A stretch of 64,000 bases of DNA from CAWGXG01 sp963826505. GTDB lineage: Bacteria > Chloroflexota > Anaerolineae > Aggregatilineales > Aggregatilineaceae. The stretch covers positions 232,918 to 296,917 of the forward strand of contig CAWGXG010000009.1 of assembly GCA_963826505.1 (NCBI GenBank). The letters are read 5' to 3'. Both the position numbers and the translations under genes were made by a program. The notes under the pieces were generated by a model. That model was not told the origin of the DNA and searched no databases. It worked only from the letters and a program-made list of their open reading frames with translations. The number at the start of each line of letters is the position of its first letter. Position 1 is the first letter of the stretch. Positions 9,228 through 16,629 of the stretch are shown here, one piece after another.

Positions 9228-9255
9228 ATTATAGTGTCAACTGGTACAGGTGCAA
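9228..9255 (-). promoter_or_regulatory. Putative sigma-70 promoter of kamA
   Basis: Minus strand: TTGCAC (9255-9250), 16-base spacer, TATAAT (9233-9228). The transcript would begin near 9221, giving a leader of about 110 bases. Confidence 0.5.
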
Positions 9256-9597
9256 TCCCCTATTTTTAGGGGGCGCGCCAACCCGATTCCAACCAGCGGA
9301 CCGCACGTCTTTCCGACTCTTCCTGCCCTGCTGCACGGACTCCGCCAACATCCCTCGCGCCTACACGATGCGGGCATCCGCACTATTCGCAGATCTGCAG
9401 GATCGATCGCGGCCTGGGCGTTCGTTTCTTTTTCACGAATGACGGCCAAAAATAAGGAACCATTAACAATAATTTTATCCACGGCAAATGACGTACACCT
9501 ATAGTGAGCTTAAGGCTGACAATCAAGGTCAGCAGGATTAAGAGGCGAGGCAGGAATGCGACGCCTGCACTCTAGCGATGGGAGAGGGGATAGACCT
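9256..9597. other. Intergenic region between divergent genes
   Basis: This stretch separates kamA from the gene at 9598. Open frames of 81-84 codons cross it on both strands but lack ribosome-binding sites and look non-coding; the right half is A/T-rich and probably holds the promoter of the following gene. I see no RNA gene. Confidence 0.4.
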
Positions 9598-10032
9598 GTG
9601 ACCACCACCTTAAAGATTATTGATACGGACTACGCAACGCTGATGTTCCACCCTGAAGCCAAAATCGTGCATCATGTGTTTCACAAGCCCATTTCCGGGC
9701 CCGAGTTTCGAGCTATTTTGAACGGAGGAGCGGAGCTGCTCAAGATACATAACGCTCAGAAATGGCTCTCGGACGACCGGAATAACAGTGCCCTGTCCGA
9801 CGAAGACACAGAGTGGTCGAAGACCGATTGGTTCCCGCGCGCGGCGGCGTCCGGGTGGAAGTTCTGGGCGCTGGTGGTCCCGGCCGACATCATGGCCCAA
9901 ATGAATTTGAAGGAATTCGTCGACACCTATTACGAGCACGGGTTGAGGACGATGGTCTTCGACAATGCCGACGAAGCGCTGGAATGGCTGACCCATGTTA
10001 TCGAAGTGAGTCCGGTGCGGGAAACCCCGTAG
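9598..10032 (+). CDS. Hypothetical protein, possible SpoIIAA/STAS-like fold
   Basis: 144-residue soluble protein of unknown role. The order of elements (a strand with TDYATLMFHPEAKIVHHVFHKP, a helix FRAILNGGAELLKIHNAQKWLSD split by Asn, then NSALSDEDTEWSKTDWFPRA and LVVPADIMAQMNLKEFVD) resembles small STAS/SpoIIAA-like proteins of bacterial signalling, but no key residue proves it. The GTG at 9598 is preferred over ATG 9556 because GGAGAGGGG lies at 9581-9589. It stands alone, with a decayed gene fragment downstream. Confidence 0.6.
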   Translation: MTTTLKIIDTDYATLMFHPEAKIVHHVFHKPISGPEFRAILNGGAELLKIHNAQKWLSDDRNNSALSDEDTEWSKTDWFPRAAASGWKFWALVVPADIMAQMNLKEFVDTYYEHGLRTMVFDNADEALEWLTHVIEVSPVRETP

Positions 10033-10150
10033 GCGATCGTCCGGGTACAACGTAAACGCTACTGCTGGTCATAGGCACGGCCAAACCACGCTGAAGGTGC
10101 TCCACAGGTGAGCTTGATGCTCATCCGCGAGCACTTTTTTGTTCCCCGGC

Positions 10151-10207
10151 TATCATACGCCTTCAACTATCGACGAAGCTCTTTCGCTCATAAGCCTCAC
10201 CCTTTAG
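10151..10207 (+). pseudogene. Remnant of the 5' end of an oxidase FAD-subunit gene
   Basis: Bases 10151-10186 match 11076-11111, inside the start of the FAD-subunit gene, with two differences in 36, both at silent third positions. Translated in the same frame this reads YHTPSTIDEALSL and then ISLTL and a stop. No start codon or rest of gene is present. It is a short duplicate or deletion scar of the neighbouring coxM-like gene. Confidence 0.7.
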
Positions 10208-10301
10208 GGAACGAACTCACTCCCGATAAAAAACTGGTTTATAATAAAAAAACCGAAAAGTTGGGCTGATTGCTAAGCCTAAATAGGGGGTAAATGAACT
10301 C

Positions 10302-10679
10302 ATGGTCGCTTCATCGAAAGACGCCGCAATGCAGCTATTGGACGCCATGACGGACAAAGACATGGCACGTACCCTCGCCTCCTTCACCGACGATGCTGTC
10401 CTGTTTGACCCCCACTATCCGAATCCAACCATGGTCGGCAAGGATGCTATTCGCGCGGGGATGGATTTTGCCTTTGGGCTGCTTAAGCAGCCCAAATGGA
10501 CGGTTCTGCGCTCCTGGGAGACGGCTAATTCAGTCGTGCTCGAAGCAGACACACACCATGAGTTAGTCAACGGAATAACTATGGAGGTCAAGCAAGTTTT
10601 TGTGGTGGATGTCAAGGATGGCAAAATCACCCATTGGCAATCGTTCGTCCCATATCCACCGCCGCCTCCTCCAGCATGA
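10302..10679 (+). CDS. SnoaL-like / NTF2-fold protein
   Basis: 125-residue protein of the SnoaL-like (nuclear transport factor 2) superfamily: the helical start AMQLLDAMTDKDMARTLASF, then FTDDAVLFDPHYPNPTMVGK, and the closing beta-sheet strands WTVLRSWETANSVVLE and VFVVDVKDGKITHWQSFVP, a very typical NTF2 ending. Members are small hydrolases, isomerases or binding proteins, so the reaction is unknown. It ends in a poly-Pro tail (PYPPPPPPA). AGGGGGT precedes the ATG by about 11 bases. Confidence 0.75.
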   Translation: MVASSKDAAMQLLDAMTDKDMARTLASFTDDAVLFDPHYPNPTMVGKDAIRAGMDFAFGLLKQPKWTVLRSWETANSVVLEADTHHELVNGITMEVKQVFVVDVKDGKITHWQSFVPYPPPPPPA

Positions 10680-10820
10680 TTGAGCAGGCCAAGCTGATCG
10701 GATTCGCGCCCCTCGAAGCAGGCGACACCAAACGGATCAGGTGCGCCTGATAGGAGCGTATCCCGTCATGCAACAACCGGATCGTCAGTAATTCAAATAC
10801 GGGAACTCCTCCTGAGGTGT

Positions 10821-10850
10821 GATCACGGCTGGAACCGTGATCGCATCTTT
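10821..10850 (+). terminator. Weak terminator-like hairpin
   Basis: GATCACGG pairs with CCGTGATC around CTGGAA, followed by a loose T-rich stretch GCATCTTT. It would end transcription from the NTF2-like gene. Confidence 0.45.
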
Positions 10851-10881
10851 CCTGGTGTAGAAGGTTTGTGGCGGCCCGAGT

Positions 10882-10910
10882 TTGACCGTCTCAACCAAAT
10901 CGTGTTATCA
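10882..10910 (+). promoter_or_regulatory. Putative promoter of the molybdenum hydroxylase operon
   Basis: TTGACC (10882-10887), 17-base spacer, TTATCA (10905-10910), about 145 bases before the FAD-subunit start. Nothing else recognisable lies between 10680 and 11057. Confidence 0.5.
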
Positions 10911-11057
10911 TCGGGCTAAGTGTGTATTGACCTCCGGCGGGTCAGGTCGCGTGTGCCTGGGGCACAGCGGCGTTGAGTATCCTCGCTCACCGAAAAGTGC
11001 TTGCCGCCGTCCATCCGCGAATCGTTCAACCTGTGCCAGGCGACTGGATTAGAATCT

Positions 11058-11969
11058 ATGACTCTGTGGACCACTTATCATACGCCTTCAACTATTGACG
11101 AAGCTCTCTCGTTGTTACAGTCTTACGCAGGCCGCGCGCGGATCATCGCGGGCGGGACCGATCTGCTGCTCGACATTCGCCAGGGGCATTGTCCGCACCC
11201 TGAAGCGATGGTCGACATCACGCACATTGACGAATTGGCGCGCATCACGCAGGACGGCGACTCCGCGCTGATCGGCGCGGCGGTGACGCATACCGCTATC
11301 GTGGCTTCCCCGCTGATCGCTGACCGGGCGACCTGCCTGGTCGAAAGCTGCGGGGTGGTCGGCGGGCCGCAGGTGCGCAACGTGGGCACGCTGGGCGGCA
11401 ACGTCGCGCACGCGCTCCCGGCCGCCGATGGCACGACCTCGCTGGTCGCGCTCGACGCTGAAGCCGAAGCCGTAATCGACGGCGTGCGGCAGTGGCTGCC
11501 GCTGGTCGACTTGTTCGTGGGGCCGGGCCAGTCGCGGTTGGATTGGACGCGCGACTTGCTGCTGGGTTTCCGCGTTCCTTTGAGCCGCGTGTATGAGGCG
11601 ACCGCCTTCAAGCGCATCATGCGCCCGCAAGGCGTCGCGCTGCCGATTCTGGGTTGTGCGGCTTGGGTCCGGCTGGACGACTCCGGTACGCACTACGTGG
11701 ACGCGCGAGTATGCGTCGGACCGGTAGCAAAGGTCCCCCAACGGGCTGCGGCGGTCGAAGCGGCCCTGCGCGGCCAACTCGTCGGAGAGGACGCTGTAGC
11801 GGCAGCGCTGGAAGCCGCCCGCGCGACGCTCAGCTCGCGTACCAGCAAGTACCGCGCCACTGCCGAATATCGCCAGGAAATGATCGACGTGCTGCTGCGC
11901 CGTGTGCTGCCGTTGGCCGCGCAGCGCGCTCGCACAGGTGAAGCGATCCCCGAAGGCGTGGGGATGTAA
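11058..11969 (+). CDS. FAD-binding subunit of xanthine dehydrogenase/CO dehydrogenase family oxidase
   Basis: 303-residue flavin subunit (CoxM/XdhB type) of a molybdenum hydroxylase; it passes electrons from the iron-sulfur subunit to an acceptor. Signatures: YHTPSTIDEALSLLQSY at the N-terminus, the FAD pyrophosphate loop ARIIAGGTDLLLDIRQG at about residues 29-45, VGGPQVRNVGTLGGNVAHALPAAD at about 100-125 (second FAD motif), and the CO_deh_flav_C domain (YEATAFKRIMRP...). The start ATG 11058 matches the family; the earlier in-frame start at 11001 adds unrelated sequence. It lies 31 bases before the Fe-S/Mo gene and surely forms one complex with it. Substrate (purine, aldehyde or CO) cannot be told. 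Confidence 0.88.
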   Translation: MTLWTTYHTPSTIDEALSLLQSYAGRARIIAGGTDLLLDIRQGHCPHPEAMVDITHIDELARITQDGDSALIGAAVTHTAIVASPLIADRATCLVESCGVVGGPQVRNVGTLGGNVAHALPAADGTTSLVALDAEAEAVIDGVRQWLPLVDLFVGPGQSRLDWTRDLLLGFRVPLSRVYEATAFKRIMRPQGVALPILGCAAWVRLDDSGTHYVDARVCVGPVAKVPQRAAAVEAALRGQLVGEDAVAAALEAARATLSSRTSKYRATAEYRQEMIDVLLRRVLPLAAQRARTGEAIPEGVGM

Positions 11970-12000
11970 TGAACAAAATTCCGGTGGAGGAAAACCGATC

Positions 12001-14808
12001 ATGAGCAAACTGCAACTCACCGTCAACGACACCCCTTATGATCTGGACGTGCCGGAATCGCGCACGTTGGCCCAGGTCCTGCGTTACGATCTCGGGCTGA
12101 CCGGCACCAAGATCGGCTGCGAAGAAGCCGAGTGCGGTCTGTGTACCGTCCATGTGGACGGCGTGCCGGTCGATTCGTGCATTTACCCGGCCTTCAAGGC
12201 TCAGGGCGCGTCGATCTCGACCATCGAAGGCTTAGCGCCCGATGCCGAGACTTTGCACCCCCTGCAAGAAGCGTTCATCGAGCACGGCGCGGTCCAATGT
12301 GGATTCTGCACGCCCGGCCTGATCATGACCGCCAAGGCGCTGCTGGACAGCAACCCCGATCCGAGCGACCAGGACATCAAGATCGCGCTCAAGGACTCGT
12401 ACTGCCGCTGTACCGGCTACACCAGCGTGATCAGCGCGATCCACTCCGCCGCCAGCGAACTGCGCGGCGAAGGGGCGCAGCCCTGGGGTGGCACTAGCCC
12501 GCAGCCGATGACCGCCGTCGGGCTGCCGGTTGCGCCGCAGGAAATGCGCGACAAAGTAACTGGGCGGGCGCGCTTCACGGATGACTACGCCTTCCCCGGC
12601 ATGCTGATCGCGCGCACGTTGCGCGCCGGGTTTCCCCACGCGCGCATTCTGAGTATCGACACCAGCGCGGCCAAAGCGCTGCCGGGAGTCTACGCCGTAC
12701 TGACGCACGCCGACGTGCCCGGCACGAACATTCACGGGCTGATCATCGACGACTGGCCCGTGCTGGCGGCGGAAAAAGTGCATTACATGGGCGACGCGGT
12801 CGCGATTGTCGCCGCGGATGATGCCGATATCGCCGCGCGCGCGTTGGATCTGATCAAAGTCGAGTATCAGCCGCTGCCGGTCGTGGCCGATCCGCAGTCG
12901 GCCCACGCGCCGGGCGCGCCCAAAGTCCACGAGAACTGGCCGGACGGCAATCTGCTGAAGCATATCAAGGTCCGCCACGGCGACATCGAGCAGGGCTTCG
13001 CCGAATCGGATGTGATCATCGAGCGCGAATACCGCACGCCGACCATCGAGCACGCTTTCATGGAACCGGAATGCGCGATCGCGGTCCCGGCGGGCTTCGA
13101 CAAGGCGCACCAAAAACTGACGATCTACGTCGGCTCCCAGATTCCCTACGAAGACCGGCGTCAGGCCGCCCGTGCCCTGAGTTTAAACGAAGACGATGTG
13201 CGCGTGCGCGGCACGCTGATCGGCGGCGGGTTCGGCGGCAAGGAAGACATCGCCGGGCAAATTCACGTCGCCATGCTGGCGCGCGTCACCGGGAAACCGG
13301 TGAAAATGCTCTACACACGCCAGGAATCGCTGCTGTTCCACCCCAAGCGCCACGCGACTGTAATCCGCATCAAGACCGGCGCCAAGCGCGACGGTACGCT
13401 GATGGCGGTCCAGGCGACGCTCTACGGCGACGGCGGCGCATATGCCAGCCTGTCAGACAAAGTCATGACGCGCGCCACGACCCACGCCACCGGCCCGTAT
13501 GTGATGCCACACGCCAAGATCGACTGCTACGCCATGTATACCAACAACCCGCCGTCGGGCGCGTTTCGCGGCTTCGGTGTCACGCAGTCGGCCTTCGCCG
13601 TCGAGCAAAATATGGATCTGCTGGCGGCGGAACTGGGCATGGACCCGTTCGAGCTGCGCCGCAAAAACGCGCAGCGCGTCGGGACGGTCACCGCGACCGG
13701 GCAGCTTCTGCGCGAGAGCGTCGGCCTGATGGAAACGATCGAGCGCGTCGAGGGCGATATGCGCGGCGGCGATCAACCTTTCCAGTGGGGCTGGCGCGAG
13801 GGCAGCAAAGCTTACGGCTGGGGCATCGCCTGCGCCTACAAAAACACCGGGTTGGGCGGCGGCGCGCCGGACTGCTCCGTCGCAGAGATCGAGATGTTCC
13901 CCAACTCGATCGCGGAAGTGCGCACGTCGTCCGCCGATATGGGCCAGGGCTTGAGCGTCGTGCTGGCGCAAATCGCGGCGGAAGAACTGGGCATGCCGGT
14001 GGCACGGGTGCGCGTCCTGCTGTCCGACACCGATCTGACGCCCGACGGCGGTCCGACTACAGCGTCGCGCCAGACCTACGTCAGCGGCAACGCGGCGCGT
14101 TACGCCGCCGTTACGATGCGCGAGGCGCTGGCCTCGGTCGCGGCGGAACGGCTGAGCGTCGCGCCCGATCAACTGCGCTTCGAAGGCGGGTGCGTGCGTT
14201 ATAACGGCTCCTCGGTTGACATCGGAGAAGTCGTAAACTGGATGCACGAACAGGGCCAGGACGCCAAAGTGCGTTACAGCTACAACGCTCCGGAAACCAA
14301 ACCGCTGGGCACCGGCGGCGACATGCATTTCGCGTTCTCCTACGCGACGCAGGCCGCGCTGGTCCAGGTGGATACGGAGACAGGCGAAGTCAAAGTCCTG
14401 AAGATCATCGCCGCCAACGATGTGGGGCGCGCTATCAACCCGCGCACGCTGCAAGGTCAGGTCGAGGGCGGGATCACGATGGGCATGGGCAACTGCCTGA
14501 CCGAGGATTACATCATCGAGGACGGCGTTCCGTGGAGCACGCTCTTCGCTCGCTACAAGATTCCGAGCATCAAGCACACGCCGGAGATCATCTCGCACAT
14601 CGTGGAAGACCCGGTCAGCACCGGGCCATTCGGCGCGAAGGGTGTCGGCGAGATCGTGTCGATCAATACCACGCCCGCCATCGCCAACGCGATCACTAAC
14701 GCGACCGGGGTGCGTGTCTACCGCATCCCAATCGATCAAGACGCACTGCTGCGCGCCATCAAAGCTGAGCAGGCCGAGGTCTACACGACCTGGCATGACG
14801 TGAAGTAA
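12001..14808 (+). CDS. Fused 2Fe-2S and molybdopterin-binding subunit of xanthine dehydrogenase-family oxidase
   Basis: 935-residue fusion of what are normally the small (CoxS) and large (CoxL) subunits. Residues 1-160: plant-type ferredoxin loop CEEAECGLCTVHVDG and the helical 2Fe-2S domain with CGFCTPG and CRCTGY. Residues ~175 on: aldehyde oxidase/xanthine dehydrogenase hammerhead (VTGRARFTDDYAFPGMLIAR) and Mo-binding domain with GGGFGGKED, AFRGFGVTQ, and the catalytic-base region GAKGVGE near the C-terminus. The AYRxxxR loop diagnostic of CO dehydrogenase is absent, so a purine- or aldehyde-type hydroxylase is likelier. GGAGG precedes the ATG. With the FAD gene upstream it completes the enzyme; Mo-cofactor genes are not in the window. 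Confidence 0.9.
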   Translation: MSKLQLTVNDTPYDLDVPESRTLAQVLRYDLGLTGTKIGCEEAECGLCTVHVDGVPVDSCIYPAFKAQGASISTIEGLAPDAETLHPLQEAFIEHGAVQCGFCTPGLIMTAKALLDSNPDPSDQDIKIALKDSYCRCTGYTSVISAIHSAASELRGEGAQPWGGTSPQPMTAVGLPVAPQEMRDKVTGRARFTDDYAFPGMLIARTLRAGFPHARILSIDTSAAKALPGVYAVLTHADVPGTNIHGLIIDDWPVLAAEKVHYMGDAVAIVAADDADIAARALDLIKVEYQPLPVVADPQSAHAPGAPKVHENWPDGNLLKHIKVRHGDIEQGFAESDVIIEREYRTPTIEHAFMEPECAIAVPAGFDKAHQKLTIYVGSQIPYEDRRQAARALSLNEDDVRVRGTLIGGGFGGKEDIAGQIHVAMLARVTGKPVKMLYTRQESLLFHPKRHATVIRIKTGAKRDGTLMAVQATLYGDGGAYASLSDKVMTRATTHATGPYVMPHAKIDCYAMYTNNPPSGAFRGFGVTQSAFAVEQNMDLLAAELGMDPFELRRKNAQRVGTVTATGQLLRESVGLMETIERVEGDMRGGDQPFQWGWREGSKAYGWGIACAYKNTGLGGGAPDCSVAEIEMFPNSIAEVRTSSADMGQGLSVVLAQIAAEELGMPVARVRVLLSDTDLTPDGGPTTASRQTYVSGNAARYAAVTMREALASVAAERLSVAPDQLRFEGGCVRYNGSSVDIGEVVNWMHEQGQDAKVRYSYNAPETKPLGTGGDMHFAFSYATQAALVQVDTETGEVKVLKIIAANDVGRAINPRTLQGQVEGGITMGMGNCLTEDYIIEDGVPWSTLFARYKIPSIKHTPEIISHIVEDPVSTGPFGAKGVGEIVSINTTPAIANAITNATGVRVYRIPIDQDALLRAIKAEQAEVYTTWHDVK

Positions 14809-14822
14809 CTGAAGTAACGCGC

Positions 14823-14851
14823 TGAGGCCGCCATTTCACCTGGCGGCCTCA
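14823..14851. terminator. Hairpin between convergent genes
   Basis: TGAGGCCGCCA pairs perfectly with TGGCGGCCTCA over a 7-base loop, 14 bases after the oxidase stop. No T-run follows on either strand, so it may work with Rho or only protect the 3' end. Confidence 0.5.
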
Positions 14852-14931
14852 ACATCACTACAGAGTTCTATCTGTAAATGGCCGTGAGAGAAGCGACGTT
14901 ACTTCCCCACCAGCCGCTTACGGATAGTATG

Positions 14932-15723
14932 TTATTTCGAACTGCTATCCATTGCGGTTCCGGTGTCGATGACGACCTGGGGCAAGGGTGTGTTGTTCCA
15001 CACGGTATCAGGATTTGGCCCCATCGTGCTGACCGGCACCCAGAAGAAATGGCCCGCGATCATGGCCTGATAATATTGGCCGCTGCTGTCGACCCCGTAT
15101 ACCCACACCGTCTTACCAGCTTCCATCACGATCGTGGTAACGGCATCCGCCTGCGGCGCGTAGTAGACCGGCGTATCGGCCAGGAACATTCCTACGACCG
15201 CTTCGGGCGGGATGTACACCATGTCTTCGCCTGGAACGTCAGGAGCAGCGGCTTGGGTGCCCAAGGTAATCGTGCCCGGACCTTCGATCTTATTTTCAAA
15301 TGGTCCGTAGTCGCCATTCCCGAAGCCTGTTGTGACCAGAACATAGATCGTGCCGGCGGTCAAGGTGTAGTTGAAGTCTGACGTACCAATCCCGCCAGAT
15401 CCATCATCATCGCCACTCAGGCAGTTTACCTGGGCGTCGCCAGAGTTGAAGGGATATGTGTAAAGAAACAAATATCCGTCAAACCCATTCTGGATGCTGG
15501 AAAAGGTGTATAGTCCGTCTGCCGACACAAAGAAGGGTTGGGTACGGTAGGCTACGGCAGTACCGGTACCGGACAAACCGCTGCAGCTTGCGAAGGTGCG
15601 GTTGAAGGTGGGACCGCCTGTAGTATCACCGGAATAAGTGACGGAGTCGGCCAGAGCGGGAGAAACGGCGAAGAGCACAATCATTACGGTCACGGCCAAG
15701 GCAATACTGATACGACGGAACAT
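14932..15723 (-). CDS. Secreted hypothetical protein
   Basis: 263-residue exported protein: basic start MFRR, hydrophobic core ISIALAVTVMIVLFAVSPALA and a cleavage site after ALA at about residue 25. The mature part begins DSVTYSGDTTGGPTFNR and is beta-rich with many Thr, Gly, Tyr and Asp, like a pre-peptidase C-terminal-type domain (SADGLYTFSSIQNGFDGYLFLYTY), then a possible SH3-like C-terminal segment (VWVYGVDSSGQYYQAMIAGHFFWVPVS). No catalytic residues can be named. AAGGAG precedes the ATG by about 11 bases. Probably a cell-surface or extracellular binding protein. Confidence 0.7.
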   Translation of the reverse strand: MFRRISIALAVTVMIVLFAVSPALADSVTYSGDTTGGPTFNRTFASCSGLSGTGTAVAYRTQPFFVSADGLYTFSSIQNGFDGYLFLYTYPFNSGDAQVNCLSGDDDGSGGIGTSDFNYTLTAGTIYVLVTTGFGNGDYGPFENKIEGPGTITLGTQAAAPDVPGEDMVYIPPEAVVGMFLADTPVYYAPQADAVTTIVMEAGKTVWVYGVDSSGQYYQAMIAGHFFWVPVSTMGPNPDTVWNNTPLPQVVIDTGTAMDSSSK

Positions 15724-16057
15724 GTTGATTTTATCTCCTTGAGAAGTTGATTAATAGAAGATGTATTGTCAATTCTTTCTTCATGCTATCAGTATAGGGC
15801 TAGCAAGGTAGCAATACTATAGAGCATCATATTTCTTTGAGTCTTACTGCATAGAATTCACAATTTATTCGAAAATGGCCTTCACGCTCTATTCGAGACA
15901 GCCGAAGGCGTGTATTGTTCCCTTTGTGCTCTCCGGTCTTCCTCCGTGACTCTCGGCAGCCCGCCATTGCAGGCTAGACTCGCGCGGGGAGTGCGCGTAT
16001 ACTGTGCGGTGTCCGGGCGACACCGTCCGAACATCGTTAGCTGAGTGTGGATGAACT
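15724..16057. other. Intergenic region between divergent genes
   Basis: A/T-rich near 15760-15870, as expected of the promoter for the secreted protein; TATACT at about 15999 could serve the gene at 16058. No RNA gene or repeat is seen. Confidence 0.35.
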
Positions 16058-16297
16058 GTGATGAAATATCGGGTCACTTCCGTAGACGCGACCTTTCTTC
16101 CGGATGGCTGGCCGGTGCCCTACAGCGTGCGCTGGGATGGCGCGGACCTGCCCGTGATCGATGTCGGACGACGCTGGCGCGCCCAGGACGGGATTCACCT
16201 GTTGGTGCGTGTGCCGGACGGCCGCGTGCTGGAACTGCACACCAACGGTTCGCTGTGGCGGGCGACGGTCCTGTCGGAGCCGCCCCACTTCGTGTGA
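16058..16297 (+). CDS. Small conserved-looking hypothetical protein
   Basis: 79 residues (or 78 from ATG 16061): KYRVTSVDATFLPDGWPVP then VRWDGADLPVIDVGRRWRAQDG, HLLVRVPDGRVLELHTNG. Codon use and amino-acid pattern look coding, with alternating strands typical of a small beta-barrel, and it is similar in style to short DUF6504-like proteins, but I cannot assign a function. No convincing ribosome-binding site is visible. It lies directly upstream of the lysC promoter. Confidence 0.55.
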   Translation: MMKYRVTSVDATFLPDGWPVPYSVRWDGADLPVIDVGRRWRAQDGIHLLVRVPDGRVLELHTNGSLWRATVLSEPPHFV

Positions 16298-16312
16298 CCA
16301 GCGGCCAGATTT

Positions 16313-16341
16313 TTGACGAACGGCGGCGAACGTGCTACCCT
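16313..16341 (+). promoter_or_regulatory. Putative promoter of the lysC leader
   Basis: TTGACG (16313-16318), 17-base spacer, TACCCT (16336-16341). Transcription would start near 16348, about 28 bases ahead of the leader-peptide start. Confidence 0.55.
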
Positions 16342-16375
16342 ACACGCCTGAATTTCTGATCGCATCGAGGCAGTA

Positions 16376-16483
16376 ATGAGCGCGCGCAATCTGGGCCTGA
16401 CTCCCATGATGATGACTACGACCACCGGTACTATGGGTACCGGGCGGGCGCTGCCGGCTGCTGCGTGCGAGAGGGACGCGTAA
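16376..16483 (+). CDS. Thr/Met-rich leader peptide of the aspartokinase attenuator
   Basis: A 35-codon ORF, too short for normal gene calling, starting at ATG with TCGAGG five bases upstream. Residues 9-22 read TPMMMTTTTGTMGT: 7 Thr and 4 Met codons out of 14. It ends at TAA 16481 and is followed by a terminator (16514-16546) and then aspartate kinase, whose pathway makes threonine and methionine. This is the arrangement of an amino-acid attenuator like E. coli thrL, in which ribosome stalling on scarce Thr-tRNA or Met-tRNA prevents termination. A possible antiterminator is GCCGGCT (16453-16459) pairing with AGCCGGC (16527-16533) inside the terminator. Confidence 0.85.
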   Translation: MSARNLGLTPMMMTTTTGTMGTGRALPAAACERDA

Positions 16484-16513
16484 GGATCAGTTTCCTACAT
16501 CAGAACACCCTCA

Positions 16514-16546
16514 AGCGTGGAGCGTAAGCCGGCTCCGCGCTTTTTT
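16514..16546 (+). terminator. Attenuator terminator upstream of lysC
   Basis: GCGTGGAGC pairs with GCTCCGCGC (one G-U) around GTAAGCCG, followed at once by TTTTTT (16541-16546). It lies between the Thr/Met leader peptide and lysC, so it must be read through for lysC expression. Confidence 0.88.
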
Positions 16547-16629
16547 GATCGCGCTGGTGGTGCGATTGTTGGGGATCGTCATTATTTTGCGTCTGTGCGC
16601 ACAGGCCCGGCCAACATGGGAGAATCTTC

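Noticed and set aside
9237..9504. Two overlapping 80-codon frames upstream of the gene at 9598
   Set aside because: No start signal and no family resemblance.
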